Shown here: one piece after another, positions 44,106 through 51,623 of the stretch
How positions within the stretch are numbered: position 1 is the stretch's first letter
Layout of the letters: every line of letters starts with the position of its first letter
NCBI GenBank assembly: GCA_035760645.1
Contig: DASTSO010000141.1
Location: 1 to 64,000, forward strand
Direction: 5' to 3'
DNA from: DASSTY01 sp035760645
GTDB lineage: Bacteria > Gemmatimonadota > Gemmatimonadetes > Gemmatimonadales > GWC2-71-9
DNA: 64,000 nt
Made by a program: the position numbers and the translations under genes
The notes under the pieces: generated by a model
Told to the model about the DNA's origin: nothing
The model's input: only the letters and a program-made list of their open reading frames with translations
Database searches by the model: none

Positions 44106-44922
44106 CGCCGTCCTCCACATCGCCGCGGCCGAGCTGCGCGCGGCGCTCGCCGGCCGCCTGGTGCAGGCCTTCGGGGCGCTCTTCGCCCTGCTCGCGCTCG
44201 CCATCGCCGTCGCCGGGCTCGGCGCGAGCGGACAGCTCCTGGTGCAGGGCTTCACCCGCACCGCCGTCTCGCTCCTCACGCTCGCGCTCTATCTGCTGCC
44301 GCTCCTGGGGCTCGTCGTCGGCGCCAACGCCTTCGGCGCGGAAGACGGCGGCACCGAGCTCCTGCTCGCCCAGCCCGTCGCGCGCACCGACGTGGTGCTG
44401 GGCCGCGGGCTCGGGCTCGCCGCGGCGCTCGCGCTCGTCGGCACCGCCGGCTTCGGGCTCGCCGGCGCCGTCGTGGGGGCCGTGGCCGGACCCGAAGGGC
44501 TCGCGGGCTACCTGCTCGTCGCCGCCGGCGCCACCGGCGTCGGCCTCGTGGGCCTCGCCCTCGGCGTGCTCCTCGGCGCCCTCGCGCGGCGGCGCTCGAC
44601 CGCGGTGGGTGCCGCCCTGGCGGCGTGGCTCGTGCTGGCGGTACTCTACGACCTGGCGGCGATCGTCGTGCTGCAGTTCGTGGGCGACGGGCAGCCGGGG
44701 CCGGTGCTCCTGGCGCTACTCGCCCTCAACCCGCTCGACGGCATCCGCGCCCTCGCCCTCACGATGCTCGGCGCCGACGTGCTCCTGGGCCCCACCGGTG
44801 CCGCCATGCAGCGGCTTCTCGGCGAGAGCCGCGGCGCCATCCTGGTGCTCGCGACCCTCGCCGCCTGGCTCGCGCTCCCCGCGTGGGGCGCCTGCGCGGT
44901 CTATCGCCGCCGGGACTTCTGA
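44089..44922 (+). CDS. nosY: NosY ABC permease
   Basis: A 277-aa membrane protein with six hydrophobic segments, starting at GTG with AGGAAGG upstream. It has the ABC-2 pattern of NosY (ANAFGAEDGGTELLLAQPVARTDVVLGR near residue 80) and the closing segment ALNPLDGIRALALTMLG near 215. It forms the membrane part of the NosDFY transporter. Confidence 0.9.
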   Translation: MPKRADAVLHIAAAELRAALAGRLVQAFGALFALLALAIAVAGLGASGQLLVQGFTRTAVSLLTLALYLLPLLGLVVGANAFGAEDGGTELLLAQPVARTDVVLGRGLGLAAALALVGTAGFGLAGAVVGAVAGPEGLAGYLLVAAGATGVGLVGLALGVLLGALARRRSTAVGAALAAWLVLAVLYDLAAIVVLQFVGDGQPGPVLLALLALNPLDGIRALALTMLGADVLLGPTGAAMQRLLGESRGAILVLATLAAWLALPAWGACAVYRRRDF

Positions 44923-44970
44923 GCGCATCCCCCAGTCGCTAGCCCCTAGCCCCTCGTCCCTGGCCTCGCC

Positions 44971-45426
44971 TTGTACACTCTCGTCCGCCGCTTCCTGAAG
45001 ACCGGCATCGGCTTCCTGATCGTCGGGCTCCTGATCGGGAGCTGGATGCTGGTGCGGCGGGAGCTGTACGACGCCTATCCCTCGCCCCACCTGGTGAGCG
45101 CGCACGTCCACGCGATCGCCGTCGGGTTCGTCATGATGATGATCCTGGGCGTGGCGCTCTGGCTCTTTCCCCGCCCCGAGCGGGAGGACACCCGCTACCG
45201 CCCCGCCCTGGCGGAGGCGGCCTACTGGGCGGTGGCGGGCGGCACGGCGCTCCGGATCGCGGGCGAGCTCGCGCGGCTCGCGACGGGCGCGGCCCTGGTG
45301 CGCTGGGCCGTGATCGTGGCCGGGCTCGCCCAGATCGCCGGCCTCCTGCTCTTCTTCCACACCATGTGGTCGCGGATCCGCCCGGTCGGCAGCGCGCAGC
45401 GGGAGGCGCGGGGCGAGCGCTTCTGA
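44971..45426 (+). CDS. Small heme-copper-oxidase-subunit-I-like membrane protein
   Basis: A 151-aa protein with four membrane helices, starting at TTG (no ATG or GTG fits). The segment SPHLVSAHVHAIAVGFVMMMILGVALWLFPRP resembles the first two helices of cbb3/NorB-type subunit I, including the HxH pair, but the rest of an oxidase is absent. Similar short proteins accompany nos and nor genes. A heme-binding quinol or electron-transfer role is possible. It follows nosY by 48 bases that contain a short CCCCTAG repeat, so it may belong to the nos operon. Confidence 0.72.
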   Translation: MYTLVRRFLKTGIGFLIVGLLIGSWMLVRRELYDAYPSPHLVSAHVHAIAVGFVMMMILGVALWLFPRPEREDTRYRPALAEAAYWAVAGGTALRIAGELARLATGAALVRWAVIVAGLAQIAGLLLFFHTMWSRIRPVGSAQREARGERF

Positions 45427-45497
45427 GCGGCCGGGGCGCGCGCGGCCGCGCGGCCGTCGAAGAACGCGACACACTGTCGAGAGTTCGTTGAAGGAAC

Positions 45498-45542
45498 CTT
45501 CACGACCGCTTCACGGGGACGCCCCGGGGTGCGGAGTAGGTT
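45498..45542 (+). promoter_or_regulatory. Multicopper oxidase promoter with tandem CTTCACG boxes
   Basis: Two perfect CTTCACG boxes start at 45498 and 45509, 11 bases apart, with TAGGTT as -10 at 45537. The boxes lie at -39 and -28, identical to the nos promoter geometry. Transcription would start near 45549, leaving a leader of about 57 bases. Confidence 0.7.
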
Positions 45543-45605
45543 CGTTGCCGGTAACCGAGTCCAGCAGAGACGGTTGCCCGCACAGACCTCTACCGCGAGC
45601 CCGAC

Positions 45606-46688
45606 ATGTCCGAGACCACGGTCCCCGACGTCCCCGAAACGCTCCCCACCAGCCGTCGCGCTTTTCTCCGCAAGGGTGCGGTCGCCGCCGTCACGCTGCC
45701 CACGGCCTCGGCGCTGTTGAGCGCCTGCGCCGGCGAGACGCCGGCGCCGCCCACGAAGACCACCAGCGCCGGGGCCGCCACGCCGCCGGTGGCGGCTCCC
45801 AGGATCAAGTCGCCCGCGGAGCGGGCGGCCGCGATGGACGCGATGCACGAGAAGGGCATCAAGGCCTTCCCGGCGAAGACCGCGGTCATGGGCAACCAGC
45901 CGCTCGCGCCGAAGCTCGTGGGCGGCGTCAAGGTCTTCGAGCTCACGGCCAAGCGGATGAAGTGGGAGACGGCGCCGGGACAGTTCGTCGACGCCATGGC
46001 CTTCAACGAGCAGGTGCCGGGCCCGCAGATCCGCTGCCGCGAGGGCGACCGCGTGCGCATCGTCGTCACGAACGAGCTCGACCAGTCCACGGCGGTCCAC
46101 TTCCACGGCCTCGAGGTGCCGAACGACCAGGACGGCGTGCCGTTCATCACCCAGCCGCCGATCAAGCCGGGCGAGACGCACACCTACGAGTTCACGGTGC
46201 CGAACGCCGGCAGCCACATGTACCACTCGCACCACAACTCCGCCTACCAGACGCCGATGGGGCTCCTCGGCGCCTTCCTGGTGGAGCCGAAGCGGCCGGC
46301 GCGGATCGAGAAGGCGGACCTCGACTACACGATGATCCTCAACGACGGGATGCACGGCTTCACGCTCAACGGCAAGAGCTTCCCGGCCACCGAGCCGATC
46401 AAGGCGAAGCTGGGGCAGAAGGTGCGCATCCGGTACATGAACGAAGGCTCGATGATCCACCCGATGCACCTGCACGGGATGCACATGACGGTGTTCGCCA
46501 AGGACGGCTGGCTGCAGCCGCAGCCGTGGAAGTGCGACACCCTCAACATCGCCCCGGGCGAGCGGTGGGACGTGATCGTCGAGTGCACCAACCCGGGCGT
46601 CTGGGCGTTCCACTGCCACATCCTCTCGCACGCGGAGTCGGAGCACGGGATGTTCGGCATGGTCACGGCGCTGATCGTCGAGAAGTGA
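45606..46688 (+). CDS. Two-domain multicopper oxidase
   Basis: A 360-aa enzyme with a Tat-type signal (SRRAFLRKG, Arg17-Arg18) and a lipobox-like C41. All copper motifs are present: H165/H167 (VHFHG), H207/H209 (YHSHH), H285/H288/H290 (HPMHLHG) and H336-C337-H338 with H342 and M349 (FHCHILSHAESEHGM). The type 1 copper cysteine is only in domain 2, which fits the small-laccase class (T1 in the C-terminal domain) acting as a trimer. It is not a copper nitrite reductase, since domain 1 has no type 1 site. It probably oxidises Cu(I) or phenolics. Confidence 0.9.
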   Translation: MSETTVPDVPETLPTSRRAFLRKGAVAAVTLPTASALLSACAGETPAPPTKTTSAGAATPPVAAPRIKSPAERAAAMDAMHEKGIKAFPAKTAVMGNQPLAPKLVGGVKVFELTAKRMKWETAPGQFVDAMAFNEQVPGPQIRCREGDRVRIVVTNELDQSTAVHFHGLEVPNDQDGVPFITQPPIKPGETHTYEFTVPNAGSHMYHSHHNSAYQTPMGLLGAFLVEPKRPARIEKADLDYTMILNDGMHGFTLNGKSFPATEPIKAKLGQKVRIRYMNEGSMIHPMHLHGMHMTVFAKDGWLQPQPWKCDTLNIAPGERWDVIVECTNPGVWAFHCHILSHAESEHGMFGMVTALIVEK

Positions 46689-46725
46689 GCCGCGGCGAGG
46701 GCTGAGCGGCGAGCACGCCGATACG

Positions 46726-46762
46726 GCAGCGCCCCGGGAGCGATTCGCTTCCGGGGCGCTGC
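46726..46762 (+). terminator. Hairpin after the multicopper oxidase gene
   Basis: A 12-bp perfect stem (GCAGCGCCCCGG, 46726-46737, and complement 46751-46762) encloses a loop that can itself pair partly. It stands 38 bases past the stop codon. There is no U-run, so termination may need Rho. Confidence 0.6.
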
Positions 46763-47103
46763 GCCGTCCGGGCGGGTGGAACGTACCGGAGGGCGTGCGC
46801 TGCATCACCGCCGCCGCCCCCCGGAGCCCCCATCCTGACAGTCCGGTCGGCGGCGGTCGCGGGGCGCTGGGTGCCCGCGCGGCCGCCGGAAGGTGCGGTG
46901 CCGCAGCTCGTCGGTGGTGCAGGAAGTCGGACCCTCCCCGCAGGTCGTCCCACTCGCCCTCCCGCGGTCGTGCGCTCGCCTCGCTCGTCCGGGCCCCAGG
47001 ATCGGGCCCGGGCCACCCGGCCGGGTTCCACGCCGACGGCGCTGCCGTCGGCCACGAGATGCTGACGAGGTTGGCGACGAGGGCTTCGCGAGGAGGGATG
47101 ACG
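46763..47103. other. Gene-free stretch upstream of the envelope-stress operon
   Basis: About 340 bases that are uniformly GC-rich with no convincing coding sequence on either strand. I found no clear -35/-10 pair. An AGGAGGG ribosome site at its right end (47091-47097) serves the next gene, so its promoter should lie in this stretch. Confidence 0.4.
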
Positions 47104-48018
47104 ATGACGGCACCAGGCGCGCGACCCGGCAAGGGGTCCGGTAAGAACAAGGGCACGGCCGACACGGGCTTCGACGCCTCGAGCGGCACGAGCTCCGGCA
47201 CGAGCTCCGGCACGCGTGCGGGCAGCAGCGTCGCCGCGACCGGCACGGCCGGCGCGGCCGGCGCGAGCGGCGCGAGCGGCACGAGCGGCACGAGCAACAC
47301 CGCCGGCGCGAGCGGCATGAGTGGGGCGAGCGGGAGCAGCGGCGGCGGCGGCGGTGGCCAGAGCACGCGCGAGCAGCTGCGCGAGGCGCGGAACGAGGTC
47401 GTCGGCAAGGCCAAGCAGACGCTGACCCAGGCGCGCGACAGCGCCACCTCCAGCCTCTCCGACAGCAAGCGGAGTCTCGCCGATCAGGTCGGCAGCGTGG
47501 CCGGCGCGCTCGGCGCGACGGGCAATCACCTCCGCGATCAGAACCAGCCGAAGCTGGCCGACATGACCGACAGTCTGGCCGGGCAGGTCGACCGCTTCGC
47601 GGGCTACCTGCGCAACGCCGACTTCGGGGCGATGCAGCGCGACGTCGAGGATCTCGCGCGGCGCTCGCCGACGGCGGTGGTGGGCGGCGCCTTCGCGCTC
47701 GGCCTGCTCGCCGCGCGCTTCCTCAAGAGCTCCGAGCGGCGGCGCCACGAGGACGAGGCGCGCGGCTTCGGGCGCACCGAGTACGGGCCGCGCGGGCGCG
47801 CCGACCGCTCCGACCGCGACGACCGCGAGTACGAGCGTGCCTACGGCAGCGGCACGCGGCGCGACAGCTACGGCCGGCGCGCGGCCTACGGCCAGCCGTC
47901 GCCGGGGCAGACGCCGTTCGGCGGCCCGACGTACGGGCAGAGCGCCACGGGCGAGCCCGGCTTCGGCACGACGACTCCTCCGGGAGGTTTCACAGGAGGG
48001 AGCGATGCCGGAGTTTAA
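47104..48018 (+). CDS. Low-complexity helical membrane protein (YqjD/DUF883-like context)
   Basis: A 304-aa protein. ATG 47104 has the better spacing from AGGAGGG; ATG 47098 is the alternative. Residues about 10-85 are Ser/Gly/Ala/Thr-rich repeats of GTSSGTSSG and GASGASGTSGT type. A helical region follows (about 85-190; TREQLREARNEVVGKAKQTLTQARDS), then one hydrophobic helix (PTAVVGGAFALGLLAARFL near 190-210). The C terminus is Arg/Tyr/Gly-rich. The helix-plus-membrane-anchor plan recalls ribosome-binding DUF883 proteins such as YqjD, and the next gene is YqjE-like as in enterobacteria. It overlaps that gene by 14 bases. Confidence 0.75.
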   Translation: MTAPGARPGKGSGKNKGTADTGFDASSGTSSGTSSGTRAGSSVAATGTAGAAGASGASGTSGTSNTAGASGMSGASGSSGGGGGGQSTREQLREARNEVVGKAKQTLTQARDSATSSLSDSKRSLADQVGSVAGALGATGNHLRDQNQPKLADMTDSLAGQVDRFAGYLRNADFGAMQRDVEDLARRSPTAVVGGAFALGLLAARFLKSSERRRHEDEARGFGRTEYGPRGRADRSDRDDREYERAYGSGTRRDSYGRRAAYGQPSPGQTPFGGPTYGQSATGEPGFGTTTPPGGFTGGSDAGV

Positions 48019-48409
48019 GCCCAGTGTACAGGAGCGCTCGATCGGCGAGCTCTTCGGCAAGCTGACCGAGGACATGACCCTCCTGATGCGTCAGGAGGTC
48101 GCGCTCGCCAAGGCGGAGATGAGCCAGAAGGTCTCGCGCGCCACCAGCGACATGGTCGCGGTGGGCGCCGGGGCCCTCGTCGCCCTCGTCGGCGGGCTGG
48201 CGATCGTGGCGGCGGTGATCCTGGTGCTCGTCGCCATCGGCATCACGCCCTGGCTCTCCGCGCTCATCGTCGGCGTGGTGATGGGCCTGGCGGGCTACGT
48301 GATGCTCCAGCGCGGGCTCAAGCAGCTCCGGCAGGTCGACCCCGCCCCGCGGCGGACCATGGAAACCCTCAAAGACGACGTCCAGTGGGCGAAGGAGCAG
48401 CGGCCATGA
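48005..48409 (+). CDS. YqjE/phage-holin-3_6 family membrane protein
   Basis: A 134-aa protein with an AGGAGG site 5 bases before the ATG. The N-terminal amphipathic part (SIGELFGKLTEDMTLLMRQEVALAKAEMSQKV) and two adjacent membrane helices (about 48-75 and 80-100) match the PF07332 family (YqjE, Actinobacterial holin X). Despite the name there is no phage context. In enterobacteria the yqjD-yqjE genes respond to stationary phase and envelope stress. It overlaps the DUF3618 gene by 4 bases. Confidence 0.85.
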   Translation: MPEFKPSVQERSIGELFGKLTEDMTLLMRQEVALAKAEMSQKVSRATSDMVAVGAGALVALVGGLAIVAAVILVLVAIGITPWLSALIVGVVMGLAGYVMLQRGLKQLRQVDPAPRRTMETLKDDVQWAKEQRP

Positions 48410-49596
48410 ACGAGTACCAGCGAACGGACCGGGACACCGACGAGCTCGCGCGCGGCTACGAGACCGCCGATGTGTCGGGCGCCGCGAGCGCGGCGGGCGC
48501 GGCGGGCGCGGCGATGGGCGGGGGCGACTTCGAGGACCGCGGCGCCGGCCGGAGCCCCGAGGAGATCGAGCGCGAGATCGAGCGGACCCGCAGCCGCATG
48601 AGCCGCGACATCGACGCCCTCGGCGAGAAGCTGAGCCCCCGCAATCTCGCCTCCGAGGCGCAGGACCGGATCACCGGCGCCGCGCAGGACGCGGGCCGGG
48701 GGCTCATCGACGTGATCCGCGATAACCCGCTCCCCGCCGCCGCCGTGGGCGCGAGCGTGGCGTGGCTCGTCATGAGCGCGCGCGGCTCGGGCGGCTCGCG
48801 TCAGTCCGACCGCGGCTACGCCGGCCGCCGCTACGGCGGCTACTACGCCGGCGGCGAGCGCGGCTTCGCCGACGCGGCCGGCAGCTACGGCAGCTACGGC
48901 AGCTACGGCAGCTACGGCGGCTACGGCGGCGCCTACCGCGGCGGCGGCTACGAGGGGGAGTTCAGCGAAGAGGAGGGCCGCCTCGGCCGCGCGAAGCACG
49001 CGGTGAGCGACACCGCGAGCGAGGTCGCCGACCGGGCGGGCGAGCTCAAGGAGCGCGCCGCCGACACCGCCCACCGGCTCACCGATCGCGCGAGCGACAT
49101 GGCGAGCCACGCCGGCGACCGCGCGAGCGACATGGCGAGCGACGCGCGGTGGCGGCTGCAGCGCTTCGGCGACCGTGCGCAGGAGACGCTCCGGCGCCAG
49201 TCGCACGAGAATCCGCTCCTCGTCGCCGCCGGCGCCGCGGTGCTGGGGCTCGCGCTCGGCTTCCTCCTCCCCTCGACGCATAAGGAGGACGAGCTCATGG
49301 GCCACGCCCGCGACGAGGTCATGGAACGCGCCGAGGAGACGGCCGAGCGGGTGAAGGACACCGCCATGGACCAGGCGCAGCAGGTGGCCGACACCGTGAA
49401 GTCCAGCGTCCAGGAGCACAAGCAGGACCTGAAGGACGTCGCCAAGGACGTGGGCCAGCAGGTCAAGGGCCAGGTGAAGGAGGCCGCCGGCGAGGTCAAG
49501 CAGGAGGCGAAGGACGCCGCTCGCGGCAAGACCACCGACAGCGGCACCGGCACCGGCACCGGCAGCAGCAGCACCGGCGGCCAGGCCACCATCTGA
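48406..49596 (+). CDS. DUF3618 protein with second membrane helix and LEA-like tail
   Basis: A 396-aa protein. Residues about 50-100 carry the DUF3618 motif (EEIEREIERTRSRMSRDIDALGEKLSPRNL). A hydrophobic segment follows (about 104-125, NPLPAAAVGASVAWLVMSA) and then a Gly/Tyr-rich stretch with tandem GSYGSYGSYGGYGG. A charged helical region (about 195-265) with repeated DRASDMAS units leads to a second membrane segment (about 267-288). The last 100 residues (EETAERVKDTAMDQAQQVAD and VKEAAGEVKQEAKDAAR) look like the 11-mer repeats of LEA proteins, which protect membranes or proteins during drying. The fusion of the three parts is unusual. Confidence 0.82.
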   Translation: MNEYQRTDRDTDELARGYETADVSGAASAAGAAGAAMGGGDFEDRGAGRSPEEIEREIERTRSRMSRDIDALGEKLSPRNLASEAQDRITGAAQDAGRGLIDVIRDNPLPAAAVGASVAWLVMSARGSGGSRQSDRGYAGRRYGGYYAGGERGFADAAGSYGSYGSYGSYGGYGGAYRGGGYEGEFSEEEGRLGRAKHAVSDTASEVADRAGELKERAADTAHRLTDRASDMASHAGDRASDMASDARWRLQRFGDRAQETLRRQSHENPLLVAAGAAVLGLALGFLLPSTHKEDELMGHARDEVMERAEETAERVKDTAMDQAQQVADTVKSSVQEHKQDLKDVAKDVGQQVKGQVKEAAGEVKQEAKDAARGKTTDSGTGTGTGSSSTGGQATI

Positions 49597-49622
49597 CCGC
49601 ACCGGACCGCGGTGATGCACGA

Positions 49623-49658
49623 CGTAGGGGCGACCGGCCGGTCGCCCCTACGATTTTT
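49623..49658. terminator. Perfect 30-bp palindrome acting as bidirectional terminator
   Basis: A perfect 15-bp self-complementary sequence (CGTAGGGGCGACCGG and its complement, 49623-49652) with no loop bases is followed by ATTTTTG. It lies between the convergent ends of the DUF3618 gene and hemN. The T-run makes it a good terminator for the plus strand, and the palindrome may also slow the opposite transcript. GTAGGGGCGACC-type palindromes look like a dispersed intergenic repeat. Confidence 0.75.
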
Positions 49659-49662
49659 GTGG

Positions 49663-51063
49663 TCACACGGTGCGCGAATACCGGGGCGTCGCGGGGCCCG
49701 CGCGGACGTGCGGGTCGAACCGCATCGCCACGTTGCGCACGAGCAGCCGGCCGGCGTCGGTGACCGCGAGCCCCGCGGGCCCGCGCGCGACGAGCCCGTC
49801 CGCCTCGAGGTCGTCGAGCGACGCGATCTCGGCGGCGAGGTAGTCGGCGACGTCGAGCCCGAGCTCGGCCGAGAGCGCGGGCCAGTCGAGCCGGAGATCG
49901 CACATGAGGCGCATGATGACCCGCCCGCGCACGTGGTCGTCAGCGGTGAGCGCGTAGCCGCGCGCGACCGGGAGCCGGCCCGCGTCGAGCGCCGCGGCGT
50001 ACGCGTCGAGCGCCTTGTGGTTCTGCCAGTAGAGCCCGCCGGCGAACGAGATCGCCGACATCCCGAAGGCGAGCAGGTCGGCGCCGCCGCGCGTGCTGTA
50101 GCCCTGGAAGTTGCGCTGCAGCGTCCCCGCGCGCTGGGCCACGGCGAGCTCGTCCTCGGGCCGCGCGAAGTGGTCGAGGCCGACGTGGACGTAGCCCGCC
50201 GCCGTGAGCCGCTCGATGGCGCACGCGAGCAGGTCCACCCGCGCCTCGGCGTCGGGCAGCGCCGCGCGCTCGAGGAGCCGCTGCGCCGGGCGCATCCACG
50301 GCACGTGCGCGTAGCCGAAGACGGCGAGCCGGTCGGGGGCGAGCGCGAGGACGTCGTCGAGGGTGCGGGCGAACGTGGCGGGCGACTGGTGCGGCAGGCC
50401 GTAGATGAGGTCCACGTTGACCGAGGCGAAGCCCGCGCCGCGGAGCCACGCGACCGCGCGCGCCGTCTCGGCGGGCGTCTGGATCCGGTTCACGGCGCGC
50501 TGCACCACCGGATCGTGGTCCTGCACGCCGATCGAGGCGCGGTTGAATCCCGCCTCGGCGAGCGCCTCGACCTGCGCGAGCGTGAGCCGCCGCGGGTCGA
50601 TCTCGACCCCGGCCTCGACATCCGCCGCCGGCGCGAAGTAGGTCCAGAGGAGCCGGCCCAGCTCGCGCAGCTCGTCGGCGGCGAGGAAGGTGGGCGTGCC
50701 GCCGCCCAGGTGCACCTGGCCGACGCGCCGGCGCGCCTCCGGCCCGGCGCCGGCGAGCGCGCCCACGACCTCGAGCTCCCGGGCGAGGCGGGCGAGATAC
50801 GCGGCGCCCTGGCTCCGGTCGCGCGTGATGACGGTGGTGCAGCCGCAGTACCAGCAGAGCGACTGACAGAAGGGGAGATGGACGTAGAGCGAGAGATCGC
50901 GCGCCGTCGCCGCCGGATCGGCGCGCAGCGCGTCGAGCCGCTCGCGCACCGCGGCTTCGTCCACCGTGTCACCGAAGTGCGCGGCCGAGGGATACGAGGT
51001 ATAGCGCGGCCCGGCGACGTCGTAGCGCCGCAGCGTGTCGCGGTCGGGAAGCACGAGGGTCAT
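49663..51063 (-). CDS. hemN: Oxygen-independent coproporphyrinogen III oxidase
   Basis: A 466-aa radical-SAM enzyme for the anaerobic decarboxylation of coproporphyrinogen III in heme synthesis. The N terminus has GPRYTSYPSAAHFGD and the iron-sulphur motif YVHLPFCQSLCWYCGC (C-x3-C-x2-C plus the extra Cys of HemN). GGGTPTFL and the C-terminal HemN domain follow, and length is as expected (about 455-460 aa). It lies 16 bases after an Rrf2 regulator in the same direction, suggesting oxygen- or NO-responsive control of heme supply. Confidence 0.95.
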   Translation of the reverse strand: MTLVLPDRDTLRRYDVAGPRYTSYPSAAHFGDTVDEAAVRERLDALRADPAATARDLSLYVHLPFCQSLCWYCGCTTVITRDRSQGAAYLARLARELEVVGALAGAGPEARRRVGQVHLGGGTPTFLAADELRELGRLLWTYFAPAADVEAGVEIDPRRLTLAQVEALAEAGFNRASIGVQDHDPVVQRAVNRIQTPAETARAVAWLRGAGFASVNVDLIYGLPHQSPATFARTLDDVLALAPDRLAVFGYAHVPWMRPAQRLLERAALPDAEARVDLLACAIERLTAAGYVHVGLDHFARPEDELAVAQRAGTLQRNFQGYSTRGGADLLAFGMSAISFAGGLYWQNHKALDAYAAALDAGRLPVARGYALTADDHVRGRVIMRLMCDLRLDWPALSAELGLDVADYLAAEIASLDDLEADGLVARGPAGLAVTDAGRLLVRNVAMRFDPHVRAGPATPRYSRTV

Positions 51064-51079
51064 GGCGGAGTGGGGTCGG

Positions 51080-51535
51080 TCACTTGAGGGCGGCCGCCGT
51101 CGCCGAGGGCGAGCGCGGCCCGACGCCGCCCGGCGAGGCGAGGAGGTCGGCGACGGTGGTCTTCGCGAAGAACGCGTTCATCTGGTCGCGCACCGGCTTC
51201 CAGCGGTGGTGCGCGGCGCAGGGCCGCACGTCGCTGCAGGCGGTCCGGCCGAGGATGCAGACCGGCCCCCCCGAGGGCAGGAACGGCGCCACGATCGTGT
51301 TCAGATGCACGCGGTCGGGCGCGTGGGCGAGGCGGAACCCACCCTGCGGGCCCCGGGTGCTCAGGAGCACCCCGGCGCGGGCGAGCTGATGCAGGGTCTT
51401 CGAGAGATAGTTGCGCGGCACGTCGAGCGCCTCGGCGATCTCGGGGACCCGGGCGGGCCGCCCCTCCGCCTCCGCGGCGGCGATGTAGGCCACCGCCTTG
51501 AGCGCGTATTCGGCCGTCTGCGGCAGCGTCAGCAT
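51080..51535 (-). CDS. Rrf2 family iron-sulphur transcriptional regulator (NsrR/RirA-like)
   Basis: A 151-aa protein with a winged helix-turn-helix (LPQTAEYALKAVAYIAAAE, VPEIAEALDVPRNYLSKTLHQLARAGVL) and the wing motif STRGPQGGFRLA. Three cysteines in CILGRTACSDVRPC (C-x6-C-x5-C) are placed as in cluster-binding Rrf2 proteins such as NsrR. It likely senses NO, O2 or iron status through a labile cluster. It is co-directional with hemN and divergent from a PLP decarboxylase. The AT-rich spacer between them is the likely operator. Confidence 0.9.
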   Translation of the reverse strand: MLTLPQTAEYALKAVAYIAAAEAEGRPARVPEIAEALDVPRNYLSKTLHQLARAGVLLSTRGPQGGFRLAHAPDRVHLNTIVAPFLPSGGPVCILGRTACSDVRPCAAHHRWKPVRDQMNAFFAKTTVADLLASPGGVGPRSPSATAAALK

Positions 51536-51550
51536 GGGCTCCGCCTTTCA

Positions 51551-51573
51551 TTCGTCATGCATATATGATAAAC
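51551..51573. promoter_or_regulatory. AT-rich divergent promoter/operator of Rrf2 and decarboxylase genes
   Basis: TTCGTCATGCATATATGATAAAC is the most AT-rich stretch seen in the window. It offers back-to-back -10 elements: TATGAT on the plus strand (51564-51569) for the decarboxylase and TATCAT on the minus strand (51565-51570) for rrf2-hemN. The imperfect dyad TCAT-n6-ATGA (51555-51568) is a plausible Rrf2 binding site covering both promoters. Confidence 0.6.
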
Positions 51574-51623
51574 TCCCGGCACGCCGCGGGGCAGGCCCGC
51601 GGCCCGGACCCGACCCGACGCTC

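Noticed and set aside
45606..46688. Copper nitrite reductase (NirK) for the two-domain copper protein
   Set aside because: Domain 1 lacks the type 1 copper cysteine and has HSHH instead. The HPMHLHG and HCHILSH motifs of multicopper oxidases are present, so the small-laccase class fits better.
46763..47103. Small genes in the stretch before the envelope operon
   Set aside because: Short open frames exist in several frames but none has a ribosome site or protein-like composition.
48005..48409. Prophage remnant suggested by the holin family name
   Set aside because: The YqjE-like family is chromosomal and has no phage genes around it here.
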